From Anaerolineales bacterium UBA2232 (lineage in GTDB: Bacteria; Chloroflexota; Anaerolineae; UBA2200), in NCBI GenBank assembly GCA_002348045.1, contig DDYO01000243.1:13299-36689 (forward strand): DNA of 23,391 bases, written 5' to 3'. The stretch's first letter is position 1, and the number at the start of each line of letters is the position of its first letter. Made by a program: the position numbers and the translations under genes. Shown one piece after another: positions 15,500 through 22,136 of the stretch. A model generated the notes under the pieces. The model saw nothing but the letters and a program-made list of their open reading frames with translations. It did no database searches and was not told the DNA's origin.

Positions 15500-16042
15500 A
15501 TGACTACTAACGACATGCTTGACCTCATACGGAAGCGACGCAGCATCCGCAAATTCACCGACAAGTCCGTTAGCGATGAACAGTTGGAGATGCTTCTTGA
15601 TGCCGGTTCCGTGGCGCCCAGCCGCCTGGACCGTCGTCCTGTTCACTATCTTGTCATCCGTTCTCCAGAGACCAAGGCCAAGCTCGCGGAGGCCCTGCGG
15701 GTCCGCCCCTACATCGAGCAAGCTTCGGTCATTATCGCCGTCTGCGCCAGCCCTGAAATCTCGAGCGTGTGGGAGCTCGACGGGAGCGCCGCGATTGAGA
15801 ACATCCTCCTGGCTGCAACGGCCCTCGGCCTGGGCGCAACCTGGGTAGGCTCTAGAGGCAGCGAGTTCTGGGGGCGAACCATAGAGGTTTTGCGCGAATC
15901 CCTGCATCTGCCCTCTGGTATTGATGTGGTATCACTGGTATGTGTCGGCCATCCTGCGGAAGAAAAGCGTGCCTACGAACCGCGAGAGAAGCTTGATTCA
16001 GCCCGGATCCACTATGATCACTGGGACAACCTCAAGCTCTAG
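15500..16042 (+). CDS. Nitroreductase-family FMN oxidoreductase
   Basis: This 180-residue member of the nitroreductase superfamily begins with LIRKRRSIRKFTDKSV, the FMN-phosphate-binding RRS-x-R motif. VAPSRLDRRPVHYLVI forms the second FMN contact and ENILLAATALGLGATWVGSR the dimer helix and flavin region. In the family, homodimers use NAD(P)H to reduce nitro groups, quinones or flavins, and the physiological substrate is often unknown. The start at 15500 is clear from AAAGGAGG at 15485-15492; an in-frame ATG at 15476 would place the ribosome-binding site inside the gene. It lies 51 bp after the Rieske gene and 18 bp before the disulfide reductase-type gene. Confidence 0.9.
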   Translation: MTTNDMLDLIRKRRSIRKFTDKSVSDEQLEMLLDAGSVAPSRLDRRPVHYLVIRSPETKAKLAEALRVRPYIEQASVIIAVCASPEISSVWELDGSAAIENILLAATALGLGATWVGSRGSEFWGRTIEVLRESLHLPSGIDVVSLVCVGHPAEEKRAYEPREKLDSARIHYDHWDNLKL

Positions 16043-16060
16043 GCTTCCTGAGGAGGGCAG

Positions 16061-17416
16061 ATGGCAACCAACAAGAAACGGCTCGTTGTCATAGGAGCTG
16101 TGGCTGCTGGGACAAGCGCAGCAGCCAAGGCCAAGCGAACGGACCCGGACATAGATGTGGTGCTGTTGGAGCGAGACCAGGACATCTCCTATGGCGCCTG
16201 CGGGCTTCCTTACCTCATCTCCGGTGTCATACCCGAGGCTGAGGCACTCATCGCCCGCACGCCAGAGCAGTTTCGCAAGGCAGGCATCGACGTGCGGACC
16301 TCTCACGAGGTGCTTTCCATCGATACGGAGAATAGAAAGGTACTGGTGGCTGACCTGCCAGCCGCTCGAGACTATACGCTCCCCTTCGACCAGTTGGTCA
16401 TCGCCACTGGGGCGACGTCATTCCGCCCTCCGGTTCCAGGCCTGGACCTCCCGGGCGTCTTTGCTCTTCGTACTTTGTCCGAGGGACTGGCGCTGCGCCA
16501 GGCCATTGCCGCCAACCGGCCCCACAACACTGTGATCGTGGGCGGTGGCTACATCGGCCTGGAGATGGCGGAGGCGTTTCGCGCCCTTGATTTGCCCGTG
16601 ACCATCGTCGAGATGGCTCCGCAACTCATGGTCAATCTCGACGAGGATATGAGCGCCCTGCTCCTACCCGAGGTGCAGCGCCAAGGGGTGCGCGTGTTGC
16701 TGAACGATGGGCTCGTCCGCCTCGAGGGCAATGGGCGAGTCGAGAAGGTCATCACCCAACACGGCGAGGTGCCAGCCGACCTGGTGTTGGTAGCCATCGG
16801 CGTGCGGCCCAATACCAAGCTCGCTGAGCAGGCTGGCCTTGAGCTGGGCGCGGGAAGAGCCATCGCCGTGGACGAGTTTCAGCGCACCAGCATGGAAGGG
16901 ATCTATGCCGTCGGCGATTGCGCCGAGGCCCTTCATCAAGTGACCAGGGAAAAAGTGTACATCCCGCTGGGCACGACCGCCAACAAGCAGGGCCGAGTGG
17001 CAGGTGCACACATCGCCGGCATGACGTGTGCATTCCCGGGAGTGGCGGGCACTGCAATCGTCAAGGTGTTTGACCTGCAGGTAGCGCGCACCGGACTAAC
17101 GCATAAGGAAGCTGTCGCCAAGGGCTTCCCAACAGAGGCCGTGACCATCCAAACCACCGACCACGCTGGCTACTACCCAGGCGCCAAGCCGCTCCATGTC
17201 AAACTGGTCATGGACCGCAGCACCAGGCGGCTGCTGGGGGCCCAGATGGTTGGAGGAGGCGGCGCGGAGAAACGGATTGATGTGGTCGCCGCGGCTCTCT
17301 ATGCGAGAATGACCGTGGATGACCTGGCGAGCGTCGACTACGGATACGCTCCTCCTTATGCTTCCGTCTGGGATGCCACTCTGGTGGCCGCTAACGTCGC
17401 CGGTCGTTGCAAGTAG
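16061..17416 (+). CDS. CoA-disulfide reductase / NADH oxidase-family flavoprotein
   Basis: This 451-residue FAD- and NAD(P)H-binding protein belongs to the single-cysteine disulfide reductase group. The FAD loop is VVIGAVAAGTSAAAKAK. The redox-active C47 sits in DISYGACGLPYL, where CoA-disulfide reductase has its Cys43. The second nucleotide loop is VIVGGGYIGLEMAEAF, and GIYAVGDCAE contacts FAD. The C-terminal dimerisation domain has VDYGYAPPYASVWD with the tyrosines typical of CoA-disulfide reductase. Relatives reduce CoA disulfide, persulfides or oxygen. No C-terminal rhodanese domain is present. GAGGAGG precedes the ATG. By context it may reduce low-molecular-weight disulfides, or serve as NADH entry to the Rieske and ferritin-like proteins; the sequence cannot separate these. 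Confidence 0.88.
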   Translation: MATNKKRLVVIGAVAAGTSAAAKAKRTDPDIDVVLLERDQDISYGACGLPYLISGVIPEAEALIARTPEQFRKAGIDVRTSHEVLSIDTENRKVLVADLPAARDYTLPFDQLVIATGATSFRPPVPGLDLPGVFALRTLSEGLALRQAIAANRPHNTVIVGGGYIGLEMAEAFRALDLPVTIVEMAPQLMVNLDEDMSALLLPEVQRQGVRVLLNDGLVRLEGNGRVEKVITQHGEVPADLVLVAIGVRPNTKLAEQAGLELGAGRAIAVDEFQRTSMEGIYAVGDCAEALHQVTREKVYIPLGTTANKQGRVAGAHIAGMTCAFPGVAGTAIVKVFDLQVARTGLTHKEAVAKGFPTEAVTIQTTDHAGYYPGAKPLHVKLVMDRSTRRLLGAQMVGGGGAEKRIDVVAAALYARMTVDDLASVDYGYAPPYASVWDATLVAANVAGRCK

Positions 17417-17475
17417 GACGCGCACCTATGTATCGTGGAATCAATAGAATCGTGCACATTGGGTTCGATATGCTG

Positions 17476-17516
17476 GGCCTGGACCTATCCCGTCACCGGG
17501 ATAGCCCAGCCAGGCC
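17476..17516 (+). promoter_or_regulatory. Hairpin in the leader of the oxoacid oxidoreductase operon
   Basis: An outer 7-bp stem GGCCTGG/CCAGGCC (17476-17482, 17510-17516) encloses a perfect 8-bp stem CTATCCCG/CGGGATAG (17485-17492, 17497-17504) with a TCAC loop. An alternative pairing of CTGGG (17473-17477) with CCCAG (17505-17509) is possible. It ends 36 bp before the start codon of the alpha subunit, and no U tract follows. The 135-bp spacer also holds a weak promoter-like TTGCAA (17407) and TATCGT (17431). Roles as a processing site, attenuator or operator are all possible. Confidence 0.4.
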
Positions 17517-17551
17517 ACATGAGCCGTTGCCAAATCGGCAAGGAGTAAGCT

Positions 17552-19294
17552 ATGAGCACAAACGAGCTGACAGTGATGATTGCGGGGGAAGCTGGGCAGG
17601 GTGTCGAGTCCACCGGCCGCGGCTTTGTAAGAGCCATTGTCCGCGGCGGGTTGCACGTCTTTGGAGTGCAGGACTACTACTCGCGGATTCGAGGCGGACA
17701 TAACTTTTACCAAGTCCGCATTTCTGAGAACGCGCTGCATTCCCACGACGAGCGGGTACACCTGTTGTTAGCCATGAACGCAGCTGTTATCGATCGCCAT
17801 CTCGATGAAATCGTCCCCGATGGCGGCGTGATCTATGACTCCGCCCTGGATGTGGATGAAGAGTCTTTGACCGCTCGCTCTCTGCATGCCTTTCCGATGC
17901 CTCTAGAGCAGATCGCTCTGGCCGAGGGTGGTAGCAAGATCATGAGCAACACAGCGGCCATAGCGGCAGCCGCTGGCGTCATGGGCTTTGGCCAGGAATC
18001 CATTGACAGCGTTATCGGCGACAATTTCAAGAAAAAGGGCGCACAGGTCGTGGATGCCAACCTCAAGGTAGCACGGACGGCTTACCAGTATGCTGTGGAC
18101 AAATACGCGGCGCTGTTTCCCTTCAAGGCCCAGGTCCGCACGGCACCTACGAGAATGGTCATCCCCAGTAACGACGCGCTTGCCCTTGGAGCAGCTTTGG
18201 CGGGGTGCAAGTTTGTCGCCGGGTACCCCATGACGCCCACGACCTCCATTCTGGAATGGATGGCCGCCCGCAGCCAGGACTATGGCATCGTCCTCAAGCA
18301 TGCCGAGGATGAGATCGCGGCGATGAACATGGTGATTGGCGCTGGGCACATGGGGGTGCGCGCAATGACGGCGACATCCGGCGGCGGTTTTTCCTTGATG
18401 GTCGAGGCCCTGGGACTGGCTGGAATGACCGAGACCCCCGTAGTGATCGTCCTGGGCCAGCGCCCTGGACCCTCCACAGGCCTGGCGACGCGTCACGAGC
18501 AAGGGGACCTGCTGTTCGCCCTCTACGCTTCGCAGGGAGAGTTTCCCCGGATTGTCTTGGCGCCTGGCACCGTCGAACAATGCTTTGAAGCCGGGTGGCG
18601 CTCTTTCAACTTGGCGGAAAAGTACCAGTGTCCGGTCATCATCATCACCGACACCTTTCTGGTGCATTCTCTCCGAGACCTGGAAATGGACGCCCTGGAC
18701 CTGAATGTGCCCATCGAGCGAGGAGACCTTCTCACCGATGCTCAACTGGACAAACTGAACGAGCGTTACAAGAGACATGCTTTCACCGACTCTGGAGTGT
18801 CTCCGCGTGCCATTCCCGGACATCCTCGGGCTGTGTACGCCGTCACCAGCGACGAGCATGACGAGTACGGCCAGATCAGTGAAGAGGCGTCCAACCGTAC
18901 GCAGATGATGGACAAGCGCATGCGCAAGTTGGAAGCGGCTGGTGCGGAAATGCGGGGCCCGATACACTACGGTGTCCCAGATGCCGATCTGACCTTTGTC
19001 GTGTGGGGCTCCGCCGTTGCCCCCCTCCGAAGTGCGGTGGATATCCTCAACGCCAATGGGCAATCCGCCGAGTTGTACCAGATCGTCGATATCTGGCCTT
19101 TCCCCTCGGAGTTGATCGCCGCAGCCCTCAAGGATGCCAAGAAACTCGTCTGTGTAGAACAGAACTACACCGGACAGATGGCAACCCTTTTGCGTGCCTA
19201 CGCCAACGTCCATGTGGATGGCCTCATCACCAAGTACGATGGCCGACCCATGTCCCCAGAGTATATCCTGAGACGTTTGAAGGAGGTAGCGTAG
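17552..19294 (+). CDS. 2-oxoacid:acceptor oxidoreductase, fused gamma-alpha subunit
   Basis: This 580-residue protein combines the gamma domain (about 1-185) with the alpha/pyrimidine domain (about 195-400) and the following transketolase C-terminal-like region. The gamma domain shows MIAGEAGQGVESTGRGFVRA and DYYSRIRGGHNFYQVRI. The alpha domain shows GCKFVAGYPMTPTTSILEWM, the conserved E in KHAEDEIAAMNMVIGAGHMG, and TATSGGGFSLMVEALGLAG. With the beta subunit it oxidises a 2-oxoacid (2-oxoglutarate, pyruvate or branched-chain) to acyl-CoA with reduced ferredoxin, or runs in reverse. The gamma-alpha plus beta layout is common in 2-oxoglutarate-type (KorAB) enzymes, but the substrate is not proven. 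The gene ends 2 bp before the beta subunit. Confidence 0.92.
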   Translation: MSTNELTVMIAGEAGQGVESTGRGFVRAIVRGGLHVFGVQDYYSRIRGGHNFYQVRISENALHSHDERVHLLLAMNAAVIDRHLDEIVPDGGVIYDSALDVDEESLTARSLHAFPMPLEQIALAEGGSKIMSNTAAIAAAAGVMGFGQESIDSVIGDNFKKKGAQVVDANLKVARTAYQYAVDKYAALFPFKAQVRTAPTRMVIPSNDALALGAALAGCKFVAGYPMTPTTSILEWMAARSQDYGIVLKHAEDEIAAMNMVIGAGHMGVRAMTATSGGGFSLMVEALGLAGMTETPVVIVLGQRPGPSTGLATRHEQGDLLFALYASQGEFPRIVLAPGTVEQCFEAGWRSFNLAEKYQCPVIIITDTFLVHSLRDLEMDALDLNVPIERGDLLTDAQLDKLNERYKRHAFTDSGVSPRAIPGHPRAVYAVTSDEHDEYGQISEEASNRTQMMDKRMRKLEAAGAEMRGPIHYGVPDADLTFVVWGSAVAPLRSAVDILNANGQSAELYQIVDIWPFPSELIAAALKDAKKLVCVEQNYTGQMATLLRAYANVHVDGLITKYDGRPMSPEYILRRLKEVA

Positions 19295-19296
19295 CC

Positions 19297-20169
19297 ATGG
19301 TAGACATCAAGGACTATGCCAGTCCAGTGCGCCCGACCTGGTGCACCGGATGCGGTAACTTTGGCATCTGGAACGCCCTGAAGAAAGCGCTGGCAGACGC
19401 CAGCGTGGCGCCCCATCAGGTCATGCTCGTCAGCGGCGTCGGATGTGGATCCAAACTGCCCGACTATACCACTGCCAACGGCTACATGAGCTTGCACGGT
19501 CGCACCCTTGCTGTCGCCAATGGCGTGCGCCTGGCGAACCATGAGCTCAAGGTCATTTGTACCCACGGGGATGGCGATGGCTACGGCGAGGGCGGCAACC
19601 ACTTTGTCCACACCGTCCGGCGCAACATCGGCCTTGTCGACATTGTGCAAAACAACCGCGTCTATGGCCTGACCAAAGGCCAGTACTCGCCAACGAGCCC
19701 CGCCGGGTTTGTCAGCAAGACCTCACCGCGGGGAGCACCCGAGCTAACCTTTAATCCCCTGGCGGTCGCCTTGGCGGCAGGAGGCACCTTCATCTCCCGT
19801 GGTTGGTCTGGCGATATCGAACATCTCTCATGGCTCATTCAGGAGGCCTTACAGCACCGCGGATACGCCCTTATTGACGTCCTGCAGCCCTGCGTGACCT
19901 TCAACCGCATGTACTCCTATGATTGGCTGCGTCCCAAGGTGTACAAGGTGCAGGATGAACCCGGCTATGACCCCAACAATATAGAGAAGGCATTTGTCAA
20001 AACCCTGGAATACGGCGAGCGCATTCCCATCGGCATCCTCTACCGTACCGAGGACAAACCAGCCTATGAGGAACAGGAACCCGCCCTTCAGGTCGGCGCT
20101 CTGGTCAACCAGCCCTTGCGGATCAAACCGCTGGAGCAGTATGAAGCTCTGAAACAAGATTACGTGTAA
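19297..20169 (+). CDS. 2-oxoacid:acceptor oxidoreductase, beta subunit (TPP- and Fe-S-binding)
   Basis: This 290-residue beta subunit carries thiamine diphosphate and one [4Fe-4S] cluster. C16 and C19 lie in TWCTGCGNFGIW, and later cysteines occur in SGVGCGSKLPDY and LQPCVTFN. The TPP motif is GDGDGYGEGGNHFVHTVRRN, followed by VQNNRVYGLTKGQYSPTSP. Length is normal for KorB-type subunits. The ATG at 19297 follows AAGGAGG (about 19279-19285). The frame is open further upstream, but that overlaps the alpha subunit out of frame. No delta (2x[4Fe-4S] ferredoxin) subunit gene is adjacent, so electrons go to a free ferredoxin or another carrier. The selenoglutaredoxin gene starts 14 bp later. Confidence 0.92.
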   Translation: MVDIKDYASPVRPTWCTGCGNFGIWNALKKALADASVAPHQVMLVSGVGCGSKLPDYTTANGYMSLHGRTLAVANGVRLANHELKVICTHGDGDGYGEGGNHFVHTVRRNIGLVDIVQNNRVYGLTKGQYSPTSPAGFVSKTSPRGAPELTFNPLAVALAAGGTFISRGWSGDIEHLSWLIQEALQHRGYALIDVLQPCVTFNRMYSYDWLRPKVYKVQDEPGYDPNNIEKAFVKTLEYGERIPIGILYRTEDKPAYEEQEPALQVGALVNQPLRIKPLEQYEALKQDYV

Positions 20170-20183
20170 TCCGGGAGGAACCC

Positions 20184-20681
20184 ATGGACGTAGCTGTCTA
20201 TTCCACCAAAACCTGACCCTGGTGCCATCACGCGAAAGAGTTCCTTTCGCAGCGCGGCATACCCTATCAGGAATTTGACGTTAGCCGAGATCAGGAAGCC
20301 GCCACGCGGATGATCCGCCTGTCTGGTCAGTCTGGCGTGCCAGTGATCACCATTGACGACCAGGTCGTGGTAGGTTTCGACCGCAAGCGTATCGAAGCTC
20401 TTCTGGTCAAGCCAGCCGATGCCCCTCGCTTGGGGGCTGTGGTCGCTGATGCGGCTGGCCGTACCCAGCGGCCTGGCGCCTTCGTCGGGCGTGTCCTCGC
20501 AGGATCGCCGGCAGAGCGAGCCGGTCTTCAAGCAAAAGATGTCATCATCGAGCTGAACGGTAAGGCTATCGAAGACGCCACCGATTTGGAGAACGTTCTG
20601 ACTAGCCTCCGGCCAGGTGACCGCCCGATGCTCACCTTGATGCGTGGTGGTCAGCGCAGGCAGTTTGAGCTGCCGCTCTAG
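20184..20681 (+). CDS. Selenocysteine glutaredoxin fused to a PDZ domain
   Basis: This is a 165-residue protein if the in-frame TGA at 20214-20216 is read as selenocysteine. Residues 1-75 are a glutaredoxin: VAVYSTKT, then U11-P-W-C14 as the active site, HHAKEFLSQRGIPYQEFDV, cis-proline P53 in SGVPVITIDDQVVVGFD, and a final helix. Residues about 82-163 are a PDZ domain with GRVLAGSPAERAGLQAKDVI. The ATG at 20184 has GGGAGGA 5-6 nt upstream, and the frame stays open and conserved on both sides of the TGA. UGA ends normal genes nearby, so the code is standard. A SECIS-type hairpin follows. A gene finder would either start at the internal ATG 20310, losing the catalytic site, or miss it. A base error of TGC/TGT to TGA is the main alternative. 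The likely role is thiol/selenol reduction of a partner held by the PDZ domain. Confidence 0.85.
20223..20259 (+). promoter_or_regulatory. Putative bacterial SECIS element
   Basis: GCGAAAG (20232-20238) pairs perfectly with CTTTCGC (20244-20250) around an AGTTC loop. A lower stem TGCC/GGCA (20223-20226, 20256-20259) is set off by a symmetric 5x5 internal loop. The apical loop begins 22 nt after the TGA, has G in its second position, and the upper stem is 7 bp. These values fall within the loose consensus for bacterial SECIS elements, which lie inside the coding region just after the UGA and bind SelB. Confidence 0.7.
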
Positions 20682-20722
20682 TACGTGTATCGCAGCAGGA
20701 AATCGAAGGGAGAATGAAAAGA

Positions 20723-21220
20723 ATGTCCACTCAAGACGCCCTCAAGGCATTGGAAGAGGCCAAGTGCCTCGAGCAGGAAGGACAGGCCTTCTACCGCAAG
20801 GCAGCAGAGCAGGCGAAAGATGAAAAGGGTCGGCAGGTCTTTCTCTCGCTGATCGGCGATGAGGTGAACCACGAGCGACTGATTCAGAGGGAGATTGACA
20901 ATCTCACCCGCGAGGGAAAATGGGCGCGCCTGACGGAAGTCAGCCCGGTCAAGTGCGATCTGACCGAGCCCATATTCCCCCAGGGACGCGCGGGACTTCA
21001 GAAGGCGGTCAAAGCCGACACTGGCGAAACCGAAGCATTGTTGGTCGCGCTGGAGATGGAGAATAACAGCTATGACCTATACCGACGCCGCGCCGAGGCC
21101 AGCACCAACCCGCCGGAACGTGCCATGTACGAGTTCCTGGCATCCCAGGAACGCACCCATTTTGACCTGTTGATGGCAAACTACGAGGCTATGGTGAGCC
21201 TGGGCGGTTGGGCAGACTAG
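20723..21220 (+). CDS. Tandem ferritin-like (rubrerythrin-type) protein
   Basis: This 165-residue protein has two E...ExxH hairpins. Copy 1 (about 4-60) has AKCLEQEGQAFYRKAAEQ and IGDEVNHERLIQREI, closing with REGKWARL. Copy 2 (about 105-162) has ALEMENNSYDLYRRRA and ASQERTHFDLLMANY, closing with LGGWAD. Together they form a likely four-helix bundle with a diiron site for peroxide or oxygen chemistry. There is no rubredoxin domain. The linker carries one cysteine in PVKCDLTEPIFP. I chose the ATG at 20723 because AAGGGAG at 20706-20712 is 10 nt away; the upstream in-frame ATG at 20714 is only 1 nt from it. The gene lies 41 bp after the selenoprotein. Confidence 0.85.
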   Translation: MSTQDALKALEEAKCLEQEGQAFYRKAAEQAKDEKGRQVFLSLIGDEVNHERLIQREIDNLTREGKWARLTEVSPVKCDLTEPIFPQGRAGLQKAVKADTGETEALLVALEMENNSYDLYRRRAEASTNPPERAMYEFLASQERTHFDLLMANYEAMVSLGGWAD

Positions 21221-21264
21221 TTCAGCACCCCATCCTCACACAGACAGCATGGAAGGAGAACAAC

Positions 21265-21804
21265 ATGAACAAAGAGACCTGCCAAGTAGCCCTGACAGCA
21301 CTGGAGCTGGCCATGGAGGAGGAACGACAAGGCAACGCGTTCTATTCTCAGGCTGCCGAGCGCGTGCAGGATCCCATGGGTAAGGCGGTATTTCAGGCCC
21401 TGGCAAAGGACGAGATCAAGCATCTTCACCTTCTGCAAGCCCAGCACGAAAAGCTCAGCGCAGACCAGGAGTGGATGGAACTGGATGAGGCCTTGGTATG
21501 CGAACCGAGGACGCCAATCGATATCTATCCTGATAAGCGGGATGCGGCGCTCATGATCCCAGGCGAAGCCTCTGATCTGGATGCCCTAGCGCTAGCTATG
21601 GATCTGGAGCAAAAGGGCTACGATCTCTACGCCAAGGCGGGGGCCGAGACCGACGACCCGGCAGGGAAAAAGGTTTTTGCCTTTCTGGCCAAGCAGGAGA
21701 ATGAACACTATGTCTTCCTGCAAAAGACAAAGGAGTACTTGAGCACCGAAGGTGCCTGGTACTTTGAGGAGCAAGAGTTCCCCATGTTCGATGGGGCCCG
21801 ATAG
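21265..21804 (+). CDS. Tandem ferritin-like (rubrerythrin-type) protein
   Basis: This 179-residue protein is a paralogue of the preceding gene with the same layout. Copy 1 (about 8-65) has LAMEEERQGNAFYSQAAE and LAKDEIKHLHLLQAQ, closing with DQEWMEL. Copy 2 (about 105-165) has AMDLEQKGYDLYAKAGAE and LAKQENEHYVFLQK, closing with TEGAWYFEEQEF. The linker again has one cysteine before a proline-rich stretch (VCEPRTPIDIYP), matching the KCDLTEPIFP segment of its neighbour. The ATG at 21265 follows AAGGAGA; the frame is open from 21208, but that overlaps the previous gene. The likely role is diiron peroxide or oxygen removal, with electrons from another carrier. It may form a hetero-oligomer with its neighbour, which is inference. 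Confidence 0.86.
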   Translation: MNKETCQVALTALELAMEEERQGNAFYSQAAERVQDPMGKAVFQALAKDEIKHLHLLQAQHEKLSADQEWMELDEALVCEPRTPIDIYPDKRDAALMIPGEASDLDALALAMDLEQKGYDLYAKAGAETDDPAGKKVFAFLAKQENEHYVFLQKTKEYLSTEGAWYFEEQEFPMFDGAR

Positions 21805-21815
21805 TAGGAGCGCCT

Positions 21816-22088
21816 ATGAAAAAGTGGGAGTACGATATCACAGCATACTCTGCCGCGCAGGTGCTTGCCGAAAGGGACAAGCTGGGGGTTCAGGGCGAGG
21901 CGCCAGAATCGACGCTCTTTTGCACTGAGAAGGGCGTGTGCTTTTTTGACGAGCTACCGAACCCCAATACCCAGGCCATCCTGAGCCTCATCAATGCCCG
22001 GGGCCAGGAAGGCTGGCAGATGGTCTCGGTAAGCTTTCGCGCCGAAGAGATGATCTGTTTCTGGATGCGCGAGGTCCAGCAGGATTGA
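21816..22088 (+). CDS. Small DUF4177-like protein
   Basis: This 90-residue protein begins MKKWEYDITAYSAAQ and ends with LINARGQEGWQMVSVSFRAE and CFWMREV. The opening W-E-Y strand and the LxxxGxEGW(E/Q)(L/M)VS segment are the hallmarks of DUF4177, a small domain of unknown function. A middle segment, TLFCTEKGVCFFDELP, adds two cysteines. The start lies 11 bp after the previous stop, and the gene is part of the same plus-strand run. No function can be assigned; it may be an accessory or regulatory protein of the adjacent ferritin-like proteins. Confidence 0.7.
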   Translation: MKKWEYDITAYSAAQVLAERDKLGVQGEAPESTLFCTEKGVCFFDELPNPNTQAILSLINARGQEGWQMVSVSFRAEEMICFWMREVQQD

Positions 22089-22136
22089 TCCCGCGCCTGC
22101 GGTAGCCACCACCTTGCGAAAAAGGAGAAGACGGAC

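Noticed and set aside
17476..17516. A rho-independent terminator before the oxoacid oxidoreductase operon
   Set aside because: The hairpin is strong, but no T tract follows and a start codon lies 36 bp downstream on the same strand. I list it as a leader structure instead.
17903..19213. A 436-residue minus-strand open frame opposite the oxoacid oxidoreductase alpha subunit
   Set aside because: It lies fully antisense to a well-conserved gene, and its translation looks like a shadow with no domain.
20214..20216. The TGA as a pseudogene mutation or a reassigned codon
   Set aside because: A pseudogene would not place its stop exactly on the catalytic cysteine with a SECIS-like hairpin after it, and the rest of the frame is intact. 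Reassignment is unlikely because UGA ends several normal genes here. A sequencing error remains possible.
20310..20681. A 123-residue gene starting at the internal ATG 20310
   Set aside because: It begins in the middle of the glutaredoxin fold (residue 43) and has no ribosome-binding site there. The upstream part from ATG 20184 is clearly homologous and in the same frame, interrupted only by the TGA.
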